The notes beneath the pieces were generated by a model, which did no database searches, was not told the origin of the DNA, and saw nothing but the letters and a program-made list of their open reading frames with translations. From Oscillospiraceae bacterium (GTDB lineage: Bacteria > Bacillota > Clostridia > Oscillospirales > Oscillospiraceae), in contig CADBCV010000018.1 in assembly GCA_902793285.1 (NCBI GenBank), positions 1 through 56,333 of the forward strand: 56,333 nt of DNA. The letters are read 5' to 3'. Shown here in pieces: positions 15,848 to 24,029 of this stretch. Numbering within the stretch: the first letter of the stretch is position 1; each line of letters begins with the position of its first letter. The position numbers and the translations under genes are program-made.

Positions 15848-17148
15848 GTCTCCCATTCCTCTTTGGGCTCGGTGTAGCCCGGAATATAGGCTTTGACCTT
15901 TCCGAAAAGCTCCGGCGGGACGATGGCCTCCGCTTCCACGCCGTCCTCGGTATAGGCGGTGTTCAAAACCGCGGCCTCGCGGTTGAGGGTGTCGAGAAGC
16001 CACGCCGCGGCGTAGGGCATCTTCAGCGTCACATGGCGTTGGCCCCGGTCGAGGCGTTCGGACAGGAGCTTCAAAAGCGCCTCCGCCCCCTCCCCGCTTT
16101 TGGCGGAGATGCAGACGCAGTCCTCTCCGTGGGGGCGGATGCCGAGGTAGGCGTCGCACTTATTGTAGACGCGGATGCAGGGCGTGCTCTCCGCCCCGAG
16201 CTCACGGATCAGCTCGTCCACCACGCGGGCCTGCTCGGGCCACTCGGGGTTCGAGAGGTCGATCACGTGCAGGAGGGCGTCGGCAAACTGGAGTTCCTCC
16301 AGGGTGGCCTTGAAGGCTTCGATGAGGTGAGTGGGGAGCTTGCGGATAAAGCCGACGGTGTCGGAGAGCAGGATCTCCTGCGTCTCGTCGATGCGCAGGC
16401 GGCGGGTCGTGGTGTCAAGGGTGTCGAAGAGCCTGTCGTTTGCCGGGATGTCCGACCCCGTGAGGCAGTTTAAGAGCGTGGACTTGCCGGCGTTCGTGTA
16501 GCCCACGAGGGCCACCACGGGCATGGCGTTTTTCTCGCGCCGCTTTCTCTGGGTGCCGCGGACCTTGCGCACATCCGCAAGCTCCTCCTCGAGCTTCTGG
16601 ATCTTACGACGGATGTGGCGGCGGTCGGTCTCAAGCTGGGTTTCGCCGGGGCCGCGCGTGCCGATGGGGGACGCGCCGCCCGAGGCCGTCTGCCGTACAA
16701 GGTGGGTCCACATGCCGGTCAGGCGCGGCAGGAGGTATTTGTACTGCGCAAGCTCCACCTGCAGCTGGCCCTCCCGGGTCCGCGCTCTCTGGGCGAAGAT
16801 ATCGAGGATGAGGCCGGAGCGGTCGAGCACCTTGACGCCGAGCTCCTCCGACAAAACCCGCATCTGGGAGGGCGAGAGCTCGTTATCGAAGACGGCGAGG
16901 TCGCACGCGTTTGCCTCGAGGAGCTCCTTGAGCTCCTTCACCTTCCCGTCGCCGAGAAAGCTGCGGGGCTCGGGAGTCGGACGGGCCTGGATCATCGTGG
17001 CCACGACCTCGCCTCCGGCAGTCTCGACAAGGGCGGCAAGCTCGTCCATCGTCACATCGCTCGAGCGCTCATGCACGTCCATGCTCGCGGCAGCCAGCCC
17101 CGCGAGCACCGCGCGTTCTTTTTTCGTTTCGTTTGCGTTTAATTCCAT
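15844..17148 (-). CDS. hflX: Ribosome-associated GTPase HflX
   Basis: This 434-residue GTPase splits stalled or hibernating 70S ribosomes in studied species. It has the N-terminal HflX domain (LGDGKVKELKELLEANACDL, VFDNELSPSQ), the linker with GGASPIGTRGPGETQLETDR, and the G domain: G1 GYTNAGKST, G3 DTVGF, G4 NKCD, and a G5-like CISAKSG. Start 17148 is preferred because GGAG lies 6 nt upstream; an ATG five codons earlier is the alternative. It overlaps the IMPACT gene downstream. The spacer upstream contains repeat fragments and no obvious promoter. Confidence 0.95.
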   Translation of the reverse strand: MELNANETKKERAVLAGLAAASMDVHERSSDVTMDELAALVETAGGEVVATMIQARPTPEPRSFLGDGKVKELKELLEANACDLAVFDNELSPSQMRVLSEELGVKVLDRSGLILDIFAQRARTREGQLQVELAQYKYLLPRLTGMWTHLVRQTASGGASPIGTRGPGETQLETDRRHIRRKIQKLEEELADVRKVRGTQRKRREKNAMPVVALVGYTNAGKSTLLNCLTGSDIPANDRLFDTLDTTTRRLRIDETQEILLSDTVGFIRKLPTHLIEAFKATLEELQFADALLHVIDLSNPEWPEQARVVDELIRELGAESTPCIRVYNKCDAYLGIRPHGEDCVCISAKSGEGAEALLKLLSERLDRGQRHVTLKMPYAAAWLLDTLNREAAVLNTAYTEDGVEAEAIVPPELFGKVKAYIPGYTEPKEEWET

Positions 17149-17163
17149 ATTGACTCCGTTCAC

Positions 17164-17466
17164 TTGCCTGCCCCAGCAGCGCAGCGGCGATATGGGGGAG
17201 GGGGACCGCTTCAGGGAACCTCTAAAAACTCAGGTCTGGTGATGCGTCGAGAGATTTTGTTCCATATTGAAGGGCAAAAAACGCAGGAATCCTTTGTGGC
17301 TTTCAAGTTTTTTGCACGAAAAGCTGGGACAAAAGATCCGGCGTAGCGCCGGGCAGGAGTTTTTCCTTCAGCGGTGGAAGGGGTTCGCCGGAAGCGGACT
17401 CCCTCCGTCATGGCCTCGCGGGGGATCGGCCATGCCACCTCCCTCAGAGAGGGAGGCATATTGATT
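17164..17466. other. Gene-free spacer with repeat fragments
   Basis: This 303-bp gap holds a decayed CTCCC-type element (17371-17457, ending CCTCCCTCAGAGAGGGAGG) and a stretch at about 17214-17365 that begins GGGAACCTCTAAAAACTC and contains GGGCAAAAAACGCAGGAATCC. The latter looks like the end of some mobile element but carries no usable reading frame. I see no promoter, RNA gene or ORF that I can support. Confidence 0.5.
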
Positions 17467-18303
17467 TCACGCCGCGCCTTTTTCGCCGAAAACGGGCAGT
17501 CTGCTCGGCTCCGGGGTGACGATCTCGCTCCCGTCGCTGTAGCGCAGGAGGTAGCAGACGGCGGCGATAAATTCCTCATCGCTCATGTTGAGGCCGCAGG
17601 TCAGGGTCAGGAATACCTGGCGCTGGGGCACAAAGCCCTCATCCTCCGCGAGGGCGCGGCGGGCGTCGGCAAAGTACGAGGCGGGCGTGAGCTTGAGAAC
17701 CTGGGCCACGCGCTGCTCCCCGACCCTGGCGAGGACAAAGTCCTTGAGATAATACGTTGAAAGGCGAAGCCGCTCCCCCTCCGGCATGATGATGTGGGGG
17801 TAGGCGCCGTTATAGATCTCCTGCGCCGCGTCCAGAGAACAGAGCTCCGCCATGACGTAGAGGCCCTCATCCTCTTTGCCGCTCTTGGGCAGGTACTGAA
17901 ATTCAATATAGGCGTGCTCGGCAAGCCGGCCTTCGGCATCCAGCATCACGTCATGCTGGGTCTTCTTGAGGCTGAGCTTATCATAGGCCGCGTAGCTCTC
18001 CCCAAAGACGGAGGCGGGCAGGAAGGTATAGGGGAAGAGCGCAAGGCACTCCTTGTGGGTGCGCGTCTCCTGGATGCTGTCCGGGGCCGCGCCGGGGTTT
18101 GCCATGTTCACAAAGGCCGCCTCGTTCCAGACGTAGCGCTCGGGGCTGCCGCCGCCGAAGGACGGGGCCGCGGTGGGCGTCGGCGTGGGCTTTGCGTCCA
18201 CGGTGGGCATCTCCCAGGGCTCGAGCTCCGGCCGCTTCGCGCAGGCCGTGAGAAGCGGGCACAAAAGGCAGAGCACAAGTCCCCACGCGATGATCCGTTT
18301 CAT
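17467..18303 (-). CDS. Lipoprotein of unknown function
   Basis: The 278-residue protein has a lipoprotein signal with lipobox LLTAC (Cys21 after MKRIIAWGLVLCLLCP), then a short Pro/Thr spacer (KPTPTPTAAPSF) and a soluble domain of about 230 residues that I cannot place in a family. It is rich in Tyr, Leu and acidic residues, with no repeats. The ATG at 18303 has GGAGGGACG upstream; the longer frame upstream overlaps the promoter and is rejected. A clear promoter lies about 75 bp upstream, overlapping the end of the YlmC-like gene. It is probably anchored to the outer face of the membrane. Confidence 0.82.
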   Translation of the reverse strand: MKRIIAWGLVLCLLCPLLTACAKRPELEPWEMPTVDAKPTPTPTAAPSFGGGSPERYVWNEAAFVNMANPGAAPDSIQETRTHKECLALFPYTFLPASVFGESYAAYDKLSLKKTQHDVMLDAEGRLAEHAYIEFQYLPKSGKEDEGLYVMAELCSLDAAQEIYNGAYPHIIMPEGERLRLSTYYLKDFVLARVGEQRVAQVLKLTPASYFADARRALAEDEGFVPQRQVFLTLTCGLNMSDEEFIAAVCYLLRYSDGSEIVTPEPSRLPVFGEKGAA

Positions 18304-18377
18304 AGGTCGTCCCTCCAACAGCACTTCTAAGCTCCCTTTGCGAAAGTAAAATCGGTTTCTGATATCATTCATGAAGA

Positions 18378-18406
18378 ATTATACCCCATCCGCCTGTGTT
18401 TGCCAA
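18378..18406 (-). promoter_or_regulatory. Promoter of the lipoprotein gene
   Basis: TTGGCA (18401-18406) and TATAAT (18378-18383) on the minus strand with a 17-bp spacer. It abuts the stop codon of the upstream YlmC-like gene. A CTCCCTTTGCGAAAG fragment of a palindromic repeat lies in the leader at about 18330-18347. Confidence 0.75.
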
Positions 18407-18407
18407 G

Positions 18408-18683
18408 TCAGAACCATCTGCTCTGGCGCTTGCGGCGCAGAAATTCGCCTTTGACCTCCACGAGGATGATGTCGCTGCCGATGCGCACAATGTCCTTCCA
18501 GGGGAGGATATAGTCCTCCTCCCGCCCGAGAAGGCCGAAGAAGCGCGGCCTGCCCGGCGTGACGAGGGCGGCGATGCAGCCCTCCCGGTCGTCGAGCTCG
18601 AGATCGCAGGCATAGCCCAGGCGAAAGCCCGTGTGGATATCGATGATCTCCTTATACCGGAGCTCGGAAAAATAGCTCGTCAT
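18408..18683 (-). CDS. YlmC/YmxH-type PRC-barrel protein
   Basis: The 91-residue protein matches the YlmC/YmxH family of small PRC-barrel proteins found in spore-forming Firmicutes: opening SYFSELRYKEIIDIHTG, then LGYACDLELDD, and a PW-KDI-RIGSDIILV strand pattern. Family members are sporulation-associated in Bacillus, but the molecular role is unknown. The ATG at 18683 is preceded by GGAGGGGGAG. It lies 45 bp downstream of the EamA exporter gene on the same strand and could be read through from it. The C-terminus is basic (RRKRQSRW). Confidence 0.85.
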   Translation of the reverse strand: MTSYFSELRYKEIIDIHTGFRLGYACDLELDDREGCIAALVTPGRPRFFGLLGREEDYILPWKDIVRIGSDIILVEVKGEFLRRKRQSRWF

Positions 18684-18728
18684 CAAAACTCCCCCTCCCC
18701 GGCTATCCTATTCGAGGGGGATTTTGTC

Positions 18729-19634
18729 CTATTCCGCGCTTTTCCGGCGCCCCGGCGCGGGGAGCTGGACCAGGACGATGGCGGTGAACATGATGACGCA
18801 GCCGAGAAGCTCCCGCCCGCTCATGCGCTCGTGCAGCAGAAGCGCCCCGCCGAGGACCGCGAACACCGCCTCCATGCTCATGAGCAGGGACGCCACCGTC
18901 GGGTCCGTGAAGCCCTGGGCCACCATCTGCAGGGTGTAGCCCACGCCGCCGGACATGACGCCGCAGTAGAGGATCGGCACCGCGGCAGACCGGAGGGCCG
19001 CCCAGGAGGGCTTTTCAAACGCCAGCGCGAGCACGAGGGCCACGAGCGACACGACGAGAAACTGGATGGCGGAGATGCGCACGGGATCGCCCCGGGGCGC
19101 AAAATGGTCGGCACAGAGGATGTGCCCGGAGAAAACGATGGCGCAGGCGCAGACCAGCGCGTCGCCCTTCGTGAGGCGAAAGCCCTCCGTCATGCAGAGA
19201 AGATACATGCCGGCAACGCCCGCCGCGATAGCGAGCCAGACGTGCAGCCCGCTTTTCTTTTGAAAGAGGACGAAATTCAAAACCGGCACCAGCAGGATAT
19301 AGAGCGCCGTGATAAAGCCCGCCTTGCCCGCCGTGGTGGTCACAATGCCGACCTGCTGAAAGAGGCTTGCAGCCGCGAGAAAGAGCCCGCAGACAATGCC
19401 GCCGAGCACCGTCGCGCGGTTTTTGGCCCGGCGCTCTTTCTCGGGGAGTTTTTCCCTGCCGGAGAAAAAGAGAGAGGCCGCGCCCGCAGCGAGCGCCGCG
19501 AGGAACATGCGCGCCGCCGTGAAGGTGAAGGGCTCCACGCTCTCCATGCCGGCTCTCTGAAAGGCGAAGGCCGTGCCCCAGATCATCGCCGTGAGGAGCA
19601 GGAGCACATTGCCGAGCATCGTTTTGTTTTTCAT
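18729..19634 (-). CDS. EamA/DMT-family transporter
   Basis: The 301-residue protein has about ten hydrophobic segments arranged as two EamA halves of five, the usual form of drug/metabolite exporters. The first half starts with LLLTAMIWGTAFAFQRAGM and the second includes FSGHILCADHFAPRGDPVRI. Substrates in this family range from amino acids to purines and cannot be predicted. It is one of three unlinked EamA genes in this window, not recent duplicates of each other. It is divergent from the polyphosphate genes, with the two promoters back to back. Confidence 0.9.
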   Translation of the reverse strand: MKNKTMLGNVLLLLTAMIWGTAFAFQRAGMESVEPFTFTAARMFLAALAAGAASLFFSGREKLPEKERRAKNRATVLGGIVCGLFLAAASLFQQVGIVTTTAGKAGFITALYILLVPVLNFVLFQKKSGLHVWLAIAAGVAGMYLLCMTEGFRLTKGDALVCACAIVFSGHILCADHFAPRGDPVRISAIQFLVVSLVALVLALAFEKPSWAALRSAAVPILYCGVMSGGVGYTLQMVAQGFTDPTVASLLMSMEAVFAVLGGALLLHERMSGRELLGCVIMFTAIVLVQLPAPGRRKSAE

Positions 19635-19679
19635 CTGCGATCACATCCCAGGGTAAAAAAAGTTTGCTGAATGTTTAAT

Positions 19680-19708
19680 AGTATAAGCCGCAAGCCCACC
19701 CGCCGCAA
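19680..19708 (-). promoter_or_regulatory. Promoter of the EamA gene at 18729-19634
   Basis: TTGCGG (19703-19708) and TATACT (19680-19685) on the minus strand with a 17-bp spacer. Confidence 0.6.
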
Positions 19709-19733
19709 GTGTGGAAACTGCACAACTCTTGGG

Positions 19734-19762
19734 TTGACTTCCCGGGGGCGATATCGTAAAAT
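19734..19762 (+). promoter_or_regulatory. Promoter of the polyphosphate gene pair
   Basis: TTGACT (19734-19739) and TAAAAT (19757-19762) with a 17-bp spacer. Its position rules out translation starts upstream of about 19770 for the PPK2 gene. Confidence 0.75.
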
Positions 19763-19817
19763 AGCAACAGATTCACCAAAAATCTTGAAGCGTTTTGCAG
19801 CGCCTCAAAAAGGAATG

Positions 19818-21326
19818 ATGAACACTATGAAAAAAGAAGACAAGGAAGCCAGGAAAATAGAAAAAGACGCAAAGAAGTCCGAAAACGACGCGCTCAAGCA
19901 GGAGGTCAAGGCCCTGCGCGAAAAGCTCATGGCCATGCAGCAGACCCTGCGGGAGAAGGGCCTGCCCATCCTGGTGCTGGTGGAGGGCTGGGCCGCCGCC
20001 GGCAAGGGCAGCCTCATCAACGAGCTCATCAGCGAAATAGACCCGAGAAACTACAACGTTGTCTCCCCGGTCATCACGCCCGAGCATGAGAGCCGCTATC
20101 CCTTCCTCTACCCCTACGCCAAGGCCATCCCGGAGAACGGGAAGATCATGTTCTACGACTCCGGCTGGATGGAGGACTGCGTGCGCAAGTACCTGCACCG
20201 GGACATCACGAAGGACGAATACAAAAAGCGCGTGCGCGCCGTGTGCGAGTTTGAGCGCCAGCTCCGGGACGGGGGCTATCTCGTGCTCAAGCTCTTTGTG
20301 GACATCAGCGAGAAGGAGCAGCGCAAACGCATCACCGCCCTGCGGGAGAACTTTGAGACCGCGTGGCGCGTGTCTGACGGGGATCTCTGGCAGATGCGGG
20401 AATACAAGCTCTTCAAGGACGGGTACGAGAGCTTTATGGAGAAGACCGGCAAGACCGTCCCCTGGCACGTGCTGGACGGCAGCCGCCGCGCTCTCGCCGC
20501 GCGCGACGCGCTGAGGCTCCTCGTCGGGATGATCGAGCGCGCCCTGGAGGAGGGCCGCTACGTGGGCGAGCCGTTCAAGGAAAACTTCCCGCTCATCAAA
20601 ATGCCGAAGCTCGCCGCGGTGGACCTCTCCCCCAGTCTCACGGACGAGGAGTACCGCAAAGAGCTCAAGAAGCTCCAGAAGCGCCTCGGCGAGCTGCACA
20701 ACGTCATCTACCGCAAGAAGATCCCCGTGATCCTTTGCTATGAGGGCTGGGACGCCGCGGGCAAGGGCGGCAACATCCGCCGCATCGCGCGGCCCCTGGA
20801 CCCGCGCGGCTTCGACGTGATGCCCATCGCCTCCCCCGAGCCGCACGAGAAGAACCGCCAGTATCTCTGGCGCTTCTGGACGCGCCTTCCGCGCAGCGGC
20901 CATGTCTGCATCTTCGACCGCACCTGGTACGGCCGTGTGATGGTGGAGCGGCTGGAGGGCTTTTGCGAGGAGGCCGACTGGAAGCGCGCCTACAACGAGA
21001 TCAACGAGTTTGAGCGCCAGCTCACCGACTGGGGCGCGGTGGTGCTGAAATTCTGGATCCACATCGACCAGGACACCCAGCTCCAGCGCTTCACCGACCG
21101 GCAGAACACCCCGGAGAAGGCCTGGAAGCTCACCGAGGAGGACTGGCGCAACCGCGAGAAGTGGCCCCAGTACGAGGAGGCCATCGACGAGATGCTGGAG
21201 AAGACCAGCACCGAGAACGCCCCCTGGTTCATCATTGAGTCCAACGACAAGAAATATGCCCGCATCAAGGCCCTGCGCATCGTGATCGACGCGCTGGAGA
21301 GGGCCTGCGAGGAGCGGCTTGCCTGA
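19818..21326 (+). CDS. Two-domain polyphosphate kinase 2 (polyphosphate:AMP phosphotransferase type)
   Basis: The product is about 502 residues with two fused PPK2 domains, the layout of class II PPK2 (PAP), which uses polyphosphate to phosphorylate AMP. Both domains keep Walker A: EGWAAAGKGS (domain 1) and EGWDAAGKGG (domain 2). The second has the normal Walker B-like DRTWYGR, whereas the first reads DSGWMED, so only the C-terminal domain is likely catalytic, as known for this class. The N-terminus is a charged helix. The start is uncertain: ATG at 19815, 19818 or 19827, all behind AAAGGA; the promoter at 19734-19762 excludes the longer open frame from 19671. It is followed 18 bp later by ppk1, suggesting one polyphosphate operon. 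Confidence 0.9.
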   Translation: MNTMKKEDKEARKIEKDAKKSENDALKQEVKALREKLMAMQQTLREKGLPILVLVEGWAAAGKGSLINELISEIDPRNYNVVSPVITPEHESRYPFLYPYAKAIPENGKIMFYDSGWMEDCVRKYLHRDITKDEYKKRVRAVCEFERQLRDGGYLVLKLFVDISEKEQRKRITALRENFETAWRVSDGDLWQMREYKLFKDGYESFMEKTGKTVPWHVLDGSRRALAARDALRLLVGMIERALEEGRYVGEPFKENFPLIKMPKLAAVDLSPSLTDEEYRKELKKLQKRLGELHNVIYRKKIPVILCYEGWDAAGKGGNIRRIARPLDPRGFDVMPIASPEPHEKNRQYLWRFWTRLPRSGHVCIFDRTWYGRVMVERLEGFCEEADWKRAYNEINEFERQLTDWGAVVLKFWIHIDQDTQLQRFTDRQNTPEKAWKLTEEDWRNREKWPQYEEAIDEMLEKTSTENAPWFIIESNDKKYARIKALRIVIDALERACEERLA

Positions 21327-21344
21327 AAGAGAGAATCAACAGCC

Positions 21345-23630
21345 ATGGCCCAGAAAGAGAAAAAGGGCGCCGCCGTGAAGGCGGCGCCGGAGAAAAAGCC
21401 CGCGCCCGAGAAGAAGGCCCCGGATGAAAAGCGCATCGCCGAGGAGCGCAGGGCCGCGGAAAAAAGCATCTACATAAACCGGGAATTGAGCTGGCTTGCC
21501 TTTAACGAGCGCGTGCTGCTCGAGGCGGCGGACCCCGCCGTGCCGCTTCTGGAGCGGCTCAAGTTCCTGATGATCTACCAGTCCAATCTCACGGAGTTTT
21601 ACAGGGTGCGCATCGGCATCCTGACCCACCGCGCGCTCTTGACGCCGGAGAAGGCCGATCCCCTCTCCGGGATGCTGCCGGAGACGCAGATCCACGAAGT
21701 GCTGCGCGTCACACGCGAGCAGCAGACCCTGATGGAGAGCATCTGGAAGGGCATCCGCGAGCAGCTCCGGGAAAACGGGGTGGACGTGCTGGACTTCAAG
21801 AAGATCAGCAAGGTCGACGAGCTCATGAGCAAGAAGCTCTTCGGCGATATCAAGGACCTGCTCATCCCGAAGATCCTGGATCTCAACCAGGCTTTCCCCT
21901 TCCTCTGGAGCGGGGAGACGAACATCGTGGCCTTTTTGGGGCGCACGGCGGTCCAGAAGCTCGCGGTCATCCCGCTGCATCGTGTGCCGCCCTATCTGAG
22001 CTTTGAAATCAACGGCTGCCAGAAGATCGTGCTCACCTCCCAGCTCGTGCGGCACTTCCTGCCCCTGCTTTTGAAGAAGGAGGCGATCCTCCAGTCCTGC
22101 GCCGTGGAGGTCACCCGCAACGCGGACGTGTTCCTCTCGGACGTGGCCGACAGCGCCGACAGCAATCTGCGCGACAAGGTTTCCACCATGCTCACGAAGC
22201 GGCGGCGGGAGATGCCGGTGCGCGTGCGCATCCTCGGCAAGCTCACGGACGCGAACCGCGCCGTGCTCCTCAAAAAGCTGCGCGTGTCGGACGAGTGCGT
22301 CTTCACCCAGACGGTGCCCTTCGATCTCTCCTTCCGCTCCTGCATCGGCGCGCACGAGAACTTCCGCTATGAGGACCGCCGCCCCTCCCGGGACATCGGG
22401 CTCAAAAAGGGCGAATACTTCTCCTACATCGAAAAGCATGATCTCCTCATGAGCTTCCCGTTTCAGAGCATGATGCCCTTCGTGGATCTCATCTACGAGG
22501 CGGCGGACGACCCGGAGGTTTTGTCCATCAAGATCACGCTCTACCGCATGTCCGGCAGCAGCAAGATCGCAGCGGCCCTCGCCTACGCCGCCGACAAGGG
22601 GAAGGACGTGCTGTGCCTTCTCGAGCTGCGCGCCCGGTTTGACGAGCAGAACAACATCGACTATTCCGAGATGCTCGAGGACGCGGGCTGCCGCGTGATC
22701 TACGGCCTGCCGAACCACAAGGTCCACTCCAAGCTCTGCCTCATCACGCGCCAGCACGGGGGCAATCTCAGCCGCATCACCCAGGTGGGCACCGGCAATT
22801 ATAACGAGGTCACCGGCGAGCAGTACACCGACCTCTCCCTCATCACCTGCAAGGAGGAGGCCGGGCTTGACGCCGAGGCCGCCTTCACCGCCCTCATCGA
22901 GGGGGAGCTGCCGCCCGAGGCCCACTGTCTCTGGATCGCGCCGATGAGCTTCAAGACCCGCGTGCTGGAATTTCTCGACCGGGAGAAGGCCAAGGGCGAG
23001 CGCGGCCGCGTCGCCATCAAGATCAACGCCTTAAACAATCTCGATGTCATGGAAAAGCTCATCGAGTGCTCCCAGGCCGGCGTGAAGATCGAGCTTTTCA
23101 TCCGCGGCATCTGCTGCCTGCGCCCCGGCGTGAAGGGTATGACAGAGAACATCACGGTCACGAGCGTGGTGGGCCGCTGGCTCGAGCACTCGCGCATCTA
23201 CAGCTTCGGCGAGGGGGCGGAGCAGCGCCTCTTCATCGGCTCCGGCGACCTCTTGAGCCGCAATCTCGAGCGGCGCGTCGAAGCCTTCATGGAGGTTGTG
23301 ACGCCCGACACGCGCGAGCAGATCAACACCGTCTTAAACGCCCTCAGGGCCGACCGGGAAAAATCCCGCCGGATGCTCCCGGACGGGAGCTATGTGCGCG
23401 AAAAGGGCGGCGAGGGGACGAGCTCTCAGGAGGCCCTGTACCGCTATTTCAGCGCCGTGCGCGTGGGCGTGGAGCCGGAGCCTGTTGTGGTCCGCGCCGC
23501 GCCGGAGACGAACGAGCCGGTGCCGCCCGAGCTTTCCCCCGCGCACACGCCGGGCGTATCGCTGGAGAAATCGCCCCCCGCCCCGGAGCACACGGGCTTT
23601 CTGCAGAGACTGCGCAGGCTCTGGCCGTAA
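21345..23630 (+). CDS. ppk: Polyphosphate kinase 1
   Basis: The 761-residue protein is a PPK1, which builds polyphosphate from ATP reversibly via a phosphohistidine. Visible are the N-domain (INRELSWLAFNERVL, then QSNLTEFYRVRIG), the phospholipase-D-like core with ARFDEQNNIDYSEMLEDAG and NHKVHSKLCLI (the autophosphorylated His region), GTGNYNEVTGEQYTDLSL, and the second His motif VVGRWLEHSRIY followed by FIGSGDLLSRN. Unusual additions are an Ala/Lys/Glu-rich N-terminal extension of about 40 residues and a Pro/Glu-rich C-terminal tail of about 75 residues. Paired with the PPK2 gene, it suggests polyphosphate is both made and used for nucleotide phosphorylation. Confidence 0.96.
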   Translation: MAQKEKKGAAVKAAPEKKPAPEKKAPDEKRIAEERRAAEKSIYINRELSWLAFNERVLLEAADPAVPLLERLKFLMIYQSNLTEFYRVRIGILTHRALLTPEKADPLSGMLPETQIHEVLRVTREQQTLMESIWKGIREQLRENGVDVLDFKKISKVDELMSKKLFGDIKDLLIPKILDLNQAFPFLWSGETNIVAFLGRTAVQKLAVIPLHRVPPYLSFEINGCQKIVLTSQLVRHFLPLLLKKEAILQSCAVEVTRNADVFLSDVADSADSNLRDKVSTMLTKRRREMPVRVRILGKLTDANRAVLLKKLRVSDECVFTQTVPFDLSFRSCIGAHENFRYEDRRPSRDIGLKKGEYFSYIEKHDLLMSFPFQSMMPFVDLIYEAADDPEVLSIKITLYRMSGSSKIAAALAYAADKGKDVLCLLELRARFDEQNNIDYSEMLEDAGCRVIYGLPNHKVHSKLCLITRQHGGNLSRITQVGTGNYNEVTGEQYTDLSLITCKEEAGLDAEAAFTALIEGELPPEAHCLWIAPMSFKTRVLEFLDREKAKGERGRVAIKINALNNLDVMEKLIECSQAGVKIELFIRGICCLRPGVKGMTENITVTSVVGRWLEHSRIYSFGEGAEQRLFIGSGDLLSRNLERRVEAFMEVVTPDTREQINTVLNALRADREKSRRMLPDGSYVREKGGEGTSSQEALYRYFSAVRVGVEPEPVVVRAAPETNEPVPPELSPAHTPGVSLEKSPPAPEHTGFLQRLRRLWP

Positions 23631-23637
23631 GGTTTCA

Positions 23638-23730
23638 TACTATTCCTTGATAAGAAGCTTTATTGGATTCCCGAGGAAAATTTGTGCCAGACAAGGCGAA
23701 GCCCGCAGAGCATAATGGAGATATATGGTC
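23638..23730 (+). repeat. Copy C (left part) of the ~120-bp structured repeat
   Basis: It matches copy B from TACTATTCCTTGATAAG through ATGGAGATATATGGTCA and then diverges, so the right arm that would close the hairpin is missing. It starts 8 bp after the ppk stop codon. Confidence 0.85.
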
Positions 23731-23764
23731 AGCTTATCGGGCTTGACACGACAATGCTGCCATT

Positions 23765-23857
23765 CCGTAGGGGTCGATCCCCAGATCGACCCGAGGCCGT
23801 TTTCTTGTTTACAGATCAGCAGTCTTCGGGCCGATGAAGGCATCAGCCTCTGCTGCG
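23765..23857. repeat. GTAGGGG-type palindromic element
   Basis: The left end CCGTAGGGGTCGATCCCCAG and right end GGGCCGATGAAGGCATCAGC..CTGCTGCG resemble the fuller copy at 45550-45634. Each end contains its own small hairpin (TCGATCCCCAGATCGA on the left). Confidence 0.75.
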
Positions 23858-23874
23858 ATGTAACGCTAAAACTT

Positions 23875-23961
23875 TCTGTCATTCTGAGGAGCGCAGCGAC
23901 GAAGAATCCCATGGTTTCTGCAACCATCCACGGGATCCTTCGCTGACGCTCAGGATGACAG
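23875..23961. repeat. TGTCATTCTGAG-type inverted-repeat element
   Basis: Inverted ends TCTGTCATTCTGAGG and CTCAGGATGACAGA enclose arms GAAGAATCCC / GGGATCCTTCG. The same element is at 42246-42330. It lies about 70 bp upstream of the sugar-kinase gene. The whole gap 23631-24029 is made of such elements, and no additional gene is seen. Confidence 0.75.
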
Positions 23962-24029
23962 ATAAAGGGTTAGGTGTTATATCGCGAAGTGAATCATTCA
24001 ATTTCATTCTTTTACAGGAGGATCTATTC

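Noticed and set aside
19671-19817. Upstream extension of the PPK2 gene to an ATG at 19671
   Set aside because: A sigma-A promoter at 19734-19762 lies inside the extension, and the added residues do not look like the family.
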